Source of the DNA: Pseudomonas fluorescens
GTDB lineage: Bacteria > Pseudomonadota > Gammaproteobacteria > Pseudomonadales > Pseudomonadaceae
Reading direction: 5' to 3'
Assembly: GCF_902497995.1 (NCBI RefSeq)
Contig: NZ_CABVII010000013.1
Location: forward strand, 62,001-126,000
Length of the DNA: 64,000 nt
The notes beneath the pieces were generated by a model. The model did no database searches, had not been told where the DNA came from, and saw nothing but the letters and a program-made list of their open reading frames with translations. Each line of letters begins with the position of its first letter. Position 1 is the first letter of the stretch. The translations under genes were made by a program, and so were the position numbers. Of the stretch, positions 43,418 through 51,082 are shown piece after piece.

Positions 43418-44727
43418 ACCTCGCGATACGTTGGCCACGCACCCTTGCCTCGCGCTTGTCGCTGATTTTCCTGATCGGCCTGATCCTGGCGCAGGCCTTG
43501 TCCTTCGGCGCGCAGTATTACGAGCGTTACGAAAGCGCGAAAAACACCATGCTGGGCAATCTGGAAACCGATGTCTCGACCTCCATCGCCATCCTCGACC
43601 GCTTGCCGGCCGAAGAACGTGCCAACTGGCTGCAACAACTGGAACGGCGCAATTACCGCTATTTGCTGGACGAGGGCTCGCCGGGCATGCCCATGAGCGA
43701 CACCCCCATCGCGGTGACTTCGATCAAGGACGCCATCGGCCAGGATTACCCGATGACCGTTACCGACATTCCCGGCCCGATAAAACGCTTCCAGGTCCAC
43801 CTGAAGCTGGCTGACGGCAGCCCGGTGACCATCGATGTACGACCGGCGATGCTGCCGTTGTCGCCGTGGTTGCCCATGGTGTTGCTGGGCCAACTGGCGC
43901 TGATGATCGCCTGCACCTGGCTGGCCGTGAGAATCGCCATCCGCCCTCTCACCCGCCTCGCCCAGGCGGTGGAAAACCTGGACCCCAACACCCACGCGGT
44001 GCATCTGGACGAGAAAGGCCCGACCGAAGTCGCCCATGCCGCCAAGGCGTTCAATGCCATGCAGGCGCGCATCGCCGCCTACCTCAAGGAACGCATGCAG
44101 CTGCTGGCGGCGATCTCCCACGACCTGCAAACCCCGATCACCCGCATGAAATTGCGCGCCGAATTCATGGATGACTCCAGCGAAAAAGACAAACTGTGGA
44201 ACGACCTCGGCGAGATGGAACACCTGGTGCGCGAAGGCGTGGCCTATGCCCGCAGCGTTCACGGTTCCACCGAGGAGAGTCGTCGCACCGATCTGGATTC
44301 GTTCCTCGACAGCCTGGTGTTCGACTATCAGGACATGGGCAAGGACGTGCAGCTCGGCGGCAAAAGCGACGCGGTGATCAACACCCGGCCCCACGCCCTG
44401 CGCCGGGTGCTGGTGAACCTGACGGACAATGCGCTGAAGTTCGCCGGCGCCGCCGAGTTATGGGTGGAGTCGAAGGCGGACGGCAATTTGTCGGTGAAGG
44501 TGATGGATCGTGGCCCAGGCATTGCCGAAGAGGAACTGGCCCATGTGATGGAGCCGTTCTACCGCGTGGAAAACTCACGAAACCGCAGCACCGGTGGCAC
44601 CGGACTGGGGTTGGCGATTGCGCAGCAATTGGCGTTGGCGCTCGGAGGGTCGTTGACGTTGAGTCGTCGTGAAGGCGGAGGTTTGTGCGCGGAGCTCAGG
44701 TTGCCGGGTAATAAGGCGGGGCGTTGA
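43414..44727 (+). CDS. Sensor histidine kinase (EnvZ-like)
   Basis: A 437-residue membrane kinase. TM1 is about 13-33, the periplasmic sensor about 34-153, TM2 about 154-174, followed by HAMP (175-228) and the phospho-acceptor H236 in LAAISHDLQTPITRMK. The ATPase boxes are LVNLTDNALKFAG (N), VMDRGPGIAEEEL (G1) and TGGTGLGLAIAQQ (G2). The periplasmic domain has no cysteine; the only nearby Cys (167) lies in TM2. Copper sensing through a periplasmic Cys, as described for the P. aeruginosa DsbS kinase, is therefore unlikely. It acts with the overlapping response regulator. The signal is unknown. Confidence 0.9.
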   Translation: MNLAIRWPRTLASRLSLIFLIGLILAQALSFGAQYYERYESAKNTMLGNLETDVSTSIAILDRLPAEERANWLQQLERRNYRYLLDEGSPGMPMSDTPIAVTSIKDAIGQDYPMTVTDIPGPIKRFQVHLKLADGSPVTIDVRPAMLPLSPWLPMVLLGQLALMIACTWLAVRIAIRPLTRLAQAVENLDPNTHAVHLDEKGPTEVAHAAKAFNAMQARIAAYLKERMQLLAAISHDLQTPITRMKLRAEFMDDSSEKDKLWNDLGEMEHLVREGVAYARSVHGSTEESRRTDLDSFLDSLVFDYQDMGKDVQLGGKSDAVINTRPHALRRVLVNLTDNALKFAGAAELWVESKADGNLSVKVMDRGPGIAEEELAHVMEPFYRVENSRNRSTGGTGLGLAIAQQLALALGGSLTLSRREGGGLCAELRLPGNKAGR

Positions 44728-44800
44728 AAGGGAGGGGGATTTCCCGGAGATTGGGGAAAAAGTTACGCGTGTTTCAACGGTAAAACACAGCGCACGGCAA

Positions 44801-44918
44801 CACCACCAATCCAATGTGGGAGCGAGCTTGCTCGCGAAGAGGGCCTCACATTCAACATTGATGTCGGCTGAAAGACCGCTATCGCGAGCAAGCTCGCTCC
44901 CACAGTTGATTGGTGGTG
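44801..44918. repeat. REPIN doublet with extended arms
   Basis: CACCACCAAT...ATTGGTGGTG form the outer arms of the doublet, whose inner arms are TGTGGGAGCGAGCTTGCTCG and its inverse. The spacer contains CATTGATGTCGGCTGAAAGA. It separates the kinase from the convergent DUF2063/DUF692 operon. Confidence 0.85.
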
Positions 44919-44933
44919 ATTGGGCGATCGCGC

Positions 44934-45692
44934 CTAGGCGACGACGCCCACCACGCCCTCCCCATGCATCTGCCGCAACACTGCCAGCCCGTTGTCGATG
45001 AACGCCGACGACCCGGCGACACCCGCCTCCACCGCCAACCCTTCCAGCTGCGCGCGGCCATTGAGCTCGGGAAACTCGCCGATCCGCTGCAACAACCGCC
45101 ACGCCAACGGACTCAGTTCGGAAAACTTCACACTCCAGTCCTCGGTTCGACGCACCAACAGCAGCGTCGGCTGAACCGGTGGCGCTTCAGGTCGATAATC
45201 CGGCCCGACCCGCTGGACTGGCCAGGCATAGGCCAAGGGCCAGGCCAGTGGCGAAACCTGCAACGATCGATCCAGCAGCAACCCGGCATCGCTGGCCGGC
45301 AAGGGCTCGGCTTCGGACTGTTGCAGCACCATCTCGATCCACTCGTAATGCGCCAGTTCGATCATGAACGGCGGCCACGGCCCTGCGCTCAAGGCCTGCG
45401 GTTCAGAGGCGATGAATTCGACAAATTCCTCGGCGATTTCGCCGAATTTCGGCGTGCGCGCGCGGTAGTCCCGCAAGAAGCCGCGCACCAGAGAGCGCCA
45501 GTGTTCATCGCCAAGCATCTTGATCAGCACCGGAAAGGTCCCGCTGAGCAACGATGACAGGTTCGATAAAATCAGCTCGCGGTAAACCTGTGCCCGCGCC
45601 ACGTCCATCCCGGCCGGCGGCGCGCAATGCTCGGGATCGCGCAGGTATAGGCCCATCGCCGTTTGCTGCTGCCGCAGCGAGTGCTTATCCAC
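44934..45692 (-). CDS. DUF2063 domain protein, MNIO partner (BufC-like)
   Basis: A 252-residue protein of the DUF2063 family. The N-terminal domain (about residues 1-100: ARAQVYRELILSNLSSLLSGTFPVL and RGFLRDYRARTP) is the usual helical substrate-recruiting domain, and the C-terminal part is a winged-helix-like region. In bufferin and related RiPP clusters this protein works with the DUF692 oxidase and presents the precursor peptide to it. The GTG start overlaps the end of the DUF692 gene by 8 bp, so translation is coupled. The role is from family knowledge; no precursor is adjacent. Confidence 0.83.
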   Translation of the reverse strand: MDKHSLRQQQTAMGLYLRDPEHCAPPAGMDVARAQVYRELILSNLSSLLSGTFPVLIKMLGDEHWRSLVRGFLRDYRARTPKFGEIAEEFVEFIASEPQALSAGPWPPFMIELAHYEWIEMVLQQSEAEPLPASDAGLLLDRSLQVSPLAWPLAYAWPVQRVGPDYRPEAPPVQPTLLLVRRTEDWSVKFSELSPLAWRLLQRIGEFPELNGRAQLEGLAVEAGVAGSSAFIDNGLAVLRQMHGEGVVGVVA

Positions 45693-46524
45693 GGTTCACC
45701 TCCACGGCTTGCAGGCGGCGAATAGTCTGCAATTCGGCCACCAGCTCCGAGAACGCAGGAAAATTGAAATCCCGTTCCAGCAAGGTCGGCTGCGCGCCGA
45801 ACCGGCCGTAAGCCTGGGCCAGCAACGACCAGACCACCGGTTTGACCGAAGCGCCGTGGGTGTCGATTTTCAAGGTGTCGGACTCATCGAAGTGCCCCGC
45901 CACGTGCATCGCCACCACGCGGTCCGAGTCGATACAAGCGAGGAAGGCCTGCGGATCGAAGTCGTGATTGATCGAGTTGACGTACACATTGTTGACGTCC
46001 AGCAACAGGTCGCAGTCGGCTTCGCGCAGCACCGCGTTGGTGAAGGTCACCTCGTCCATGTCCTGCTGTGGCGCGGCGTAGTAGGAGACGTTTTCCACCG
46101 CCAGGCGCCGACCGAGGATGTCCTGGGCCTGACGGATTCGCGCGGACACGTGATGCACCGCTTCTTCGGTAAAAGGCAACGGCAGCAGGTCGTAAAGGTG
46201 GCCGTCATCGCTGCAGTAGCTCAGGTGTTCGCTGTACAGCGGCACCTTGTAGTGATCGAGAAAAACCCGAACCTCTTGCACAAAACCCACGTCCAGCGGC
46301 GCCGGCCCGCCCAGTGACAGGGACAAGCCGTGACAGGACAACGGATAACGCTCGGCCAATGCCTGCAATGCCGCGCCATGGGCGCCGCCGATACCGATCC
46401 AGTTCTCCGGCGCGACTTCCAGAAAGTCGAAATCGCCCACCGCAGCGGCCTGGAGGTCTTTCATTAAACCGCGACGCAGGCCAAGCCCGACGCTGGCCTT
46501 CGCTGATGTGAGGGGGGTGTGCAT
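45685..46524 (-). CDS. DUF692 multinuclear non-heme iron oxidase (MNIO, BufB-like)
   Basis: A 279-residue TIM-barrel protein of the DUF692/MNIO family. Probable metal ligands are spread over family motifs: FLEVAPENWIG, LSCHGLSLSLGG, LYSEHLSYC, LAVENVSYY, LLLDVNNVYVNSINH and VAMHVAGHFDE with IDTHGAS. MNIOs modify Cys, Asp or Asn residues of peptides, for example converting cysteines to thiooxazoles in copper-binding bufferins. The start is the ATG giving MHTPLTSAKASVGLGLR. The normal DUF2282 (bufA) precursor is not upstream; instead a GATACA tandem site is found 111 bp upstream. The substrate is open. Confidence 0.87.
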   Translation of the reverse strand: MHTPLTSAKASVGLGLRRGLMKDLQAAAVGDFDFLEVAPENWIGIGGAHGAALQALAERYPLSCHGLSLSLGGPAPLDVGFVQEVRVFLDHYKVPLYSEHLSYCSDDGHLYDLLPLPFTEEAVHHVSARIRQAQDILGRRLAVENVSYYAAPQQDMDEVTFTNAVLREADCDLLLDVNNVYVNSINHDFDPQAFLACIDSDRVVAMHVAGHFDESDTLKIDTHGASVKPVVWSLLAQAYGRFGAQPTLLERDFNFPAFSELVAELQTIRRLQAVEVNRG

Positions 46525-46634
46525 GATGTCGATCCCAAGGTTGCCAGAATGCAATCCAGTTGATCGCAGGGGTGTATCGGGACTGTGTACGGCCGCCCCC
46601 CGGAATGGGAGGTACTGTATCGAGGAGGGGGTTG

Positions 46635-46650
46635 GATACAGTGGGATACA
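46635..46650 (+). promoter_or_regulatory. GATACA tandem operator, site C
   Basis: GATACAGTGGGATACA carries two exact half-sites 10 bp apart (46635 and 46645), the same motif and period as sites A and B 4 kb away. It is 111 bp upstream of the DUF692 gene. Two lone inverted half-sites (TGTATC at 46573 and 46616) lie between it and that gene. Orientation is opposite to the DUF692 gene; the methyltransferase at 46947 is the other possible target, but a REPIN intervenes. Confidence 0.55.
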
Positions 46651-46660
46651 CACCTCCCCC

Positions 46661-46750
46661 TGTGGGAGCGGGCTTGCTCGCGAAAGCGGTGTGACATTCA
46701 ACATCAATGCCGTCTGACACGGCCTCTTCGCGAGCAAGCCCGCTCCCACA
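46661..46750. repeat. REPIN doublet
   Basis: TGTGGGAGCGGGCTTGCTCG and the inverse CGAGCAAGCCCGCTCCCACA, with ACATTCAACATCAATGCCGT as the spacer core (inverse orientation of that in other doublets). It lies in the divergent region between the DUF692 gene and a methyltransferase. Confidence 0.85.
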
Positions 46751-46946
46751 GGGTATCGGTGCGGGTCAGGGAGATTTGGCTAACAACGACTTTCGTCGCT
46801 CCAGCCAGCGCTGCACCGCCCCCGGACTAAACTGAATGCACGCAGGACGTACTCATCGTCCTGATCATTCCACGACCACCGCCCAGGGCTGGACACCTCG
46901 AAAAACCGCGCCTCTGGACCGTGATCCTGCCACAGGAGCGCACGTG

Positions 46947-47993
46947 ATGGACGAGGCCAGACTCAATGATTTCATGGGAAAACTGGTGAACGACATGGGC
47001 GGCGCGGCGATGCTGGCCAATGTCATCCTCGGCGAAGAGCTCGGACTGTACCGGGCCATGGCCGACAGCCAGCCGATCACCCCTGAAACACTCGCCGACA
47101 AGACCGGCTGCAACGCCCGCTTGCTGCGTGAATGGCTCAGTGCCCACGCCGCCTCCGGTTACATGGAACACCGCGACGGCCAGTTCCGCCTGCCCGAAGA
47201 GCAAGCCCTCGCGCTGGCGAACGAAGACTCGCCGGTCTATTTGGCGGGCGGTATCGGCGTGCTCGCATCGTTTTTCCATGACAAGGACAAACTGGTCAAC
47301 GCCATGCGCGGCAACGGCGCCCTCGCCTGGGGCGATCACCATCCGTGCATGTTCAGCGGCACGGAGCGGTTCTTCCGGCCAGGCTACAAAGCGCATTTGA
47401 TCGCCGAATGGCTACCGGCACTCGAAGGTGTGGTCGCCAAACTGGAGGCTGGCGCCAAAGTAGCGGACATCGGCTGCGGCCATGGCGCTTCCACTGTGAT
47501 CATGGCCCAGGCGTTCCCGGATTCGCGGTTCGTCGGTTTCGACTACCACGCCCCCTCCATCACCGTGGCCACCCAGCGCGCCGAAGAAGGTGGCGTGTCC
47601 GGGCGTGCGCGGTTCTTCCAGGGCACGGCAAAAAGCTACCCCGGCAACGACTATGACCTGGTCTGCTACTTCGACTGCCTGCATGACATGGGCGACCCGG
47701 TGGGCGCGGCGCGGCACGCCTATGAGTCGCTGAAACCGGACGGCACGGTACTGCTGGTGGAACCGTTCGCCAACGACTCGCTCGACGACAACATCACCCC
47801 GGTTGGCCGCTTGTTCTACGCCGCCTCGACCTTCATCTGCACCCCGAACTCGCTGTCCCAGGAAGTCGGCCTCGGCCTCGGTGCCCAGGCGGGCGAGGCG
47901 CGGTTGCGCAAGGTTTTCACCGAGGCGGGGTTCAAGACGTTCCGTCGGGCGACGGAAACCCCGTTCAACCTGATTCTGGAGGCGCGTAAATAG
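46947..47993 (+). CDS. Class I SAM-dependent methyltransferase with N-terminal winged helix
   Basis: A 348-residue methyltransferase. Residues 1-95 form a winged-helix dimerisation-like domain (ILGEELGLYRAMAD, LADKTGCNARLLREWLSAH) as in small-molecule O-methyltransferases and the rRNA-methyltransferase-like family. The Rossmann domain starts with VADIGCGHGASTVIMAQ, followed by FVGFDYHAPSI and YFDCLHDMGDP. The ATG has AGGAG 8 nt upstream; an in-frame GTG is just before it. The substrate is unknown. A Phe-rich segment after residue 100 (GVLASFFHDKD) is typical of the group. Confidence 0.82.
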   Translation: MDEARLNDFMGKLVNDMGGAAMLANVILGEELGLYRAMADSQPITPETLADKTGCNARLLREWLSAHAASGYMEHRDGQFRLPEEQALALANEDSPVYLAGGIGVLASFFHDKDKLVNAMRGNGALAWGDHHPCMFSGTERFFRPGYKAHLIAEWLPALEGVVAKLEAGAKVADIGCGHGASTVIMAQAFPDSRFVGFDYHAPSITVATQRAEEGGVSGRARFFQGTAKSYPGNDYDLVCYFDCLHDMGDPVGAARHAYESLKPDGTVLLVEPFANDSLDDNITPVGRLFYAASTFICTPNSLSQEVGLGLGAQAGEARLRKVFTEAGFKTFRRATETPFNLILEARK

Positions 47994-48038
47994 AGACCGC
48001 TGACGCGGACGGCTGATGGCTGACTGCTTACCGCTTAC

Positions 48039-48140
48039 TGTAGGAGCCAGGCTTGCCGGCGAAGGCGCTTCATGGCCGCTGCAAGGTTCGAAGCCGCCTT
48101 CGCTGCGGTGCGGCGATCCGACAAGCCTCGCTCCTACAGG
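48039..48140. repeat. REP doublet with insertion
   Basis: CTGTAGGAGCCAGGCTTGCC and, 55 bp on, an inverse arm broken by GCGGTGCGGCGATCCGAC (48105-48122) before CAAGCCTCGCTCCTACAG. This is the same insert as at 18865 and 62938. Confidence 0.75.
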
Positions 48141-48183
48141 ATCAGCTGCGGACCAGTGGATGGTGGGAAAACGCCGAACCCCC

Positions 48184-48267
48184 GTAGGAGCCAAGCCTGC
48201 CCGCGAAGGCGTCTTCATGGGCGGTGCAACGCTTGAGGCCGCCTTCGCGAGCAGGCTCTCCCACAGG
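48184..48267. repeat. REP doublet, degenerate
   Basis: CGTAGGAGCCAAGCCTGCCC and the inverse CCTTCGCGAGCAGGCTCTCC enclose about 40 bp, directly after the previous doublet. Together they fill most of the 283-bp gap between a methyltransferase and a LysR gene. Confidence 0.7.
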
Positions 48268-48276
48268 TGACTGTGA

Positions 48277-49179
48277 TCAGCTCATGGAAATCTGTGGGCC
48301 CAAATTTTCTTCTTTAAGGATATCGAACAACGCCTGCGCCGCCGTCGACAGTTCCACCCCCGGTTTGGTCAATACCCCGATCGCCCGCTCCACCACCGGA
48401 TCGCGCAAGGTAAGGCATCGCGCGCCCAGCTCCCGCATCTGCCCGGCGCACAGGGCCGGCACCGCGCTCACCCCCAACCCGCTGGCGACCATCCTTCCGA
48501 TCGTCGCCAACTGATGGCTTTCAAATTCCACCGGCAATTTCATGCCCCGAGCCTGCAAGTGTTCTTCGAGCATCACCCGCACCGTCGACGGCCGCTGCAA
48601 GGTGATGAAGGGTTGTTCAAGCAATGTCGGCCAGTCGATATCGCGCAGTTCTGCCAAAACAGAATCATGCGGCACAACCGCCACAAACCGGTCCATGTAC
48701 AACGGCGTGAATTGCAGCGAAGCACTCTGCGTCGGTTCAAACGCCACCCCCAGCTCCACCTGTCGATCACGCACCATTTCCAGCACTTGCTCGTTGATCA
48801 CGTCGTTCACGGTGACGTTGACCTTGGGATACCGCGCGCGGAAAGTCTTGAGGATCGGCGGCAGCAGGTTGCCGGCAAACGACGGAATCGCTGCCAGGGT
48901 CACACGACCGCGCTGCAGGGTGAAGCGCTGGCGCAGCTCATCCTCGGCATTGTCCCAATCGGCAATCAACCGCCGCGCCAGCGGTACCAGCGACTCACCT
49001 TCCGGGGTCAGCGCCACATTGCGCGTGTTGCGGGTGAACAAACGCCCGCCCAGACCCTCTTCCAGCGCCTTGATGGTCAGGCTCAACGCCGATTGCGACA
49101 GGTGCAAACGCTCGCAGGCCACGGCAAAGCTCAGGCTCTGGGCCACGGCCAGGAATGCACGGATCTGCTTGACTGTCAT
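48277..49179 (-). CDS. LysR-family transcriptional regulator (DhcR-like)
   Basis: A 300-residue LysR regulator with HTH in residues 2-60 (AVAQSLSFAVACERLHLSQSALSLTIKALE) and an effector domain. It is divergent from the CoA-transferase pair across a 156-bp gap. This order (LysR, then dhcA-dhcB-atoB) matches PA1998-PA2001 of P. aeruginosa, where DhcR activates dehydrocarnitine catabolism. The ATG at 49179 is preceded by GGAGAC. Assignment as DhcR is by synteny. Confidence 0.82.
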   Translation of the reverse strand: MTVKQIRAFLAVAQSLSFAVACERLHLSQSALSLTIKALEEGLGGRLFTRNTRNVALTPEGESLVPLARRLIADWDNAEDELRQRFTLQRGRVTLAAIPSFAGNLLPPILKTFRARYPKVNVTVNDVINEQVLEMVRDRQVELGVAFEPTQSASLQFTPLYMDRFVAVVPHDSVLAELRDIDWPTLLEQPFITLQRPSTVRVMLEEHLQARGMKLPVEFESHQLATIGRMVASGLGVSAVPALCAGQMRELGARCLTLRDPVVERAIGVLTKPGVELSTAAQALFDILKEENLGPQISMS

Positions 49180-49335
49180 GAACACTGTCTCCAACGTAAT
49201 ACGCATTCACCCACCCCATTGGTGAGTTTTATCTATCAATCTACCTTAAAAATCAACTTAACAAATAAATCCAGCAGCGAGACACTTCATTCCATTCGGC
49301 TAGCCAGCCGCCCATTAAGAATAAAAGAGGTGCAT

Positions 49336-50034
49336 ATGGCAGGTTTCGACAAGCGCGTGAGTTCCTACGAGGAAGCCCTGGCAGGTCTTGAAGACGGCAT
49401 GACCGTGATCGCCGGCGGCTTCGGCCTGTGCGGGATCCCGGAAAACCTGATCGCCGAGATCAAGCGCAAAGGCACTCGTGACCTCACCGTGGTCTCCAAC
49501 AACTGCGGCGTCGACGGTTTCGGTCTCGGCGTTCTGCTGGAAGACCGGCAGATCAGCAAAGTAGTGGCCTCCTACGTGGGCGAGAACAAGATGTTCGAGG
49601 AGCAACTGCTCAGCGGCGCAATCGAAGTGATCCTGACCCCGCAAGGCACCCTCGCCGAAAAAATGCGCGCAGGCGGTGCCGGCATCCCGGCCTTCTTCAC
49701 CGCCACCGGCGTCGGCACTCCGGTCGCCGAAGGCAAGGAAGTGCGCGAATTCCATGGCCGCAAGTACCTGATGGAAGAATCCATCACCGGCGACTTCGCC
49801 ATCGTCAAAGGCTGGAAAGCCGACCATTTCGGCAACGTGATCTATCGCCACACCGCCCAGAACTTCAACCCGCTGGCCGCCACCGCCGGCAAGATCACCG
49901 TGGTCGAAGTCGAAGAAATCGTCGAACCCGGAGAGCTGGACCCGGCGCAGATCCACACCCCTGGCATCTACGTCGACCGGATCATTTGCGGCACGTTCGA
50001 AAAGCGCATCGAACAGCGCACCGTGCGTAAGTGA
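49336..50034 (+). CDS. dhcA: 3-oxoacid/dehydrocarnitine CoA-transferase, alpha subunit
   Basis: A 232-residue alpha subunit of a family I CoA transferase. It shows the CoA-binding block VIAGGFGLCGIPENLI, then VSNNCGVDGFGLG and GGAGIPAFFTATGVGTPV. With the beta subunit it moves CoA from a donor such as succinyl- or acetyl-CoA to a 3-oxoacid. The LysR-alpha-beta-thiolase order matches the dhc locus (carnitine catabolism); atoDA/scoAB-type acetoacetate use is the alternative. The ribosome site AGAGGTGCAT precedes the ATG; the long upstream frame is antisense to LysR and rejected. Confidence 0.85.
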   Translation: MAGFDKRVSSYEEALAGLEDGMTVIAGGFGLCGIPENLIAEIKRKGTRDLTVVSNNCGVDGFGLGVLLEDRQISKVVASYVGENKMFEEQLLSGAIEVILTPQGTLAEKMRAGGAGIPAFFTATGVGTPVAEGKEVREFHGRKYLMEESITGDFAIVKGWKADHFGNVIYRHTAQNFNPLAATAGKITVVEVEEIVEPGELDPAQIHTPGIYVDRIICGTFEKRIEQRTVRK

Positions 50035-50070
50035 TCCCCTGCCCCCGGACCGAATGAAGGAATAACAACA

Positions 50071-50736
50071 ATGGCACTTTCCCGCGAACAAATGGCTCAA
50101 CGCGTCGCCCGCGAAATGCAGGACGGCTTTTACGTGAACCTCGGCATCGGCATTCCGACCCTGGTCGCCAACTACATCCCCGAAGGCATGGAAGTGATGC
50201 TGCAGTCGGAAAACGGCCTGCTCGGCATGGGTCCCTTCCCGACTGAAGACACCATCGATGCCGACATGATCAACGCCGGCAAACAGACCGTGACCGCCCG
50301 TACCGGCGCCTCGATCTTTTCCTCGGCCGAGTCCTTCGCGATGATTCGCGGTGGTCATGTCGACCTGACCGTGCTGGGTGCCTTTGAGGTAGACGTGCAA
50401 GGCAACATTGCCTCGTGGATGATCCCCGGCAAGCTGGTCAAAGGCATGGGCGGCGCCATGGACCTGGTGGCCGGCGCAGACAACATCATCGTCATCATGA
50501 CCCACGCGTCCAAGGACGGTGAGTCCAAACTCCTGTCCAAATGCAGCCTGCCGCTGACCGGCGCCGGCTGCATCAAGCGTGTACTGACCGACCTGGCTTA
50601 TCTTGAAATCGAAAACGGCGCATTCATTCTCAAGGAACGTGCACCGGGCGTCAGCGTCGAGGAAATCATCGCCAAGACTGCCGGTGAACTGATCGTGCCT
50701 GATCACGTACCGGAAATGCAGTTCGCCGCCCAGTGA
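50071..50736 (+). CDS. dhcB: 3-oxoacid/dehydrocarnitine CoA-transferase, beta subunit
   Basis: A 221-residue beta subunit, carrying the catalytic Glu in EVMLQSENGLLGMGPFP (the S-E-N-G motif) and the family block GGHVDLTVLGAFEVDVQGN. It begins 36 bp after the alpha subunit with a GAAGGAATAAC ribosome site. The enzyme should work as an alpha2beta2 complex. The following thiolase gene, normally part of this operon, is reduced to a remnant, so the product 3-oxoacyl-CoA (acetoacetyl-CoA) would need a thiolase from elsewhere, such as the one at 6.6 kb. Confidence 0.86.
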   Translation: MALSREQMAQRVAREMQDGFYVNLGIGIPTLVANYIPEGMEVMLQSENGLLGMGPFPTEDTIDADMINAGKQTVTARTGASIFSSAESFAMIRGGHVDLTVLGAFEVDVQGNIASWMIPGKLVKGMGGAMDLVAGADNIIVIMTHASKDGESKLLSKCSLPLTGAGCIKRVLTDLAYLEIENGAFILKERAPGVSVEEIIAKTAGELIVPDHVPEMQFAAQ

Positions 50737-50747
50737 GGAATCTTTCC

Positions 50748-50883
50748 ATGCAAAAAGTCGTCATTGTCGCCGCCAGGCGCTGGTGACCTTGCTGCATGAA
50801 ATGATCAAGCGTAACGCCAGGAAAGGCCTCGCCACCCCGTGCATCGGTGGTGGCCAGGGCGTGGCACTGGCGAGCGAGCGTAA
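50748..50883 (+). pseudogene. atoB: Internally deleted acetyl-CoA acetyltransferase (atoB) remnant
   Basis: The first nine codons (MQKVVIVAA) fit the start of AtoB at the expected place 12 bp after dhcB. From 50777 a different frame reads ALVTLLHEMIKRNARKGLAT and PCIGGGQGVALASER, the C-terminal end of AtoB with its active-site Cys block. About 350 codons between them are missing. Near the end, one base is also missing before the stop (CGTAAA instead of CGT-TAA). This is a clean deletion that left both tips of the gene. Confidence 0.85.
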
Positions 50884-50938
50884 AGCGTTCAACAGACTGC
50901 GCGGGGGCCCACGAAGAACCGCTGCAGTCTGGCAACAT

Positions 50939-50964
50939 CCCGGTGCGACTCACGTCGCACCGGG
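50939..50964 (+). terminator. Terminator-like hairpin after the dhc operon
   Basis: CCCGGTGCGAC and GTCGCACCGGG make a perfect 11-bp stem with a 4-nt loop (TCAC). There is no T-tract, but the place, just after the atoB remnant, fits the operon end. Confidence 0.5.
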
Positions 50965-50998
50965 TCATACCCATTACCGAAACTGTAAACCCGTACGC

Positions 50999-51008
50999 TT
51001 GTATACAA
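50999..51008. promoter_or_regulatory. TTGTATACAA palindrome
   Basis: A perfect 10-bp palindrome 75 bp upstream of the GTG start of the membrane-protein gene. The form is that of GntR-family (FadR subgroup) operators. A TATATAG stretch at 51018-51024 could be the -10 region. Function inferred. Confidence 0.35.
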
Positions 51009-51082
51009 TGCACCCCCATATATAGAGCAATCCTTCCTCCGCAATGCTAACGTTGCCTCTCCCTCAGATCGGAGATGTGTGC

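Noticed and set aside
46464..46697. 77-codon Cys-containing minus-strand frame upstream of DUF692 as MNIO precursor
   Set aside because: It begins inside the REPIN, crosses the operator region and overlaps the start of the DUF692 gene; it has no signal peptide.
48514..49335. N-terminal extension of the dhcA reading frame
   Set aside because: It runs antisense through the LysR gene and the divergent promoter region; the ATG at 49336 has a ribosome site and matches the family start.
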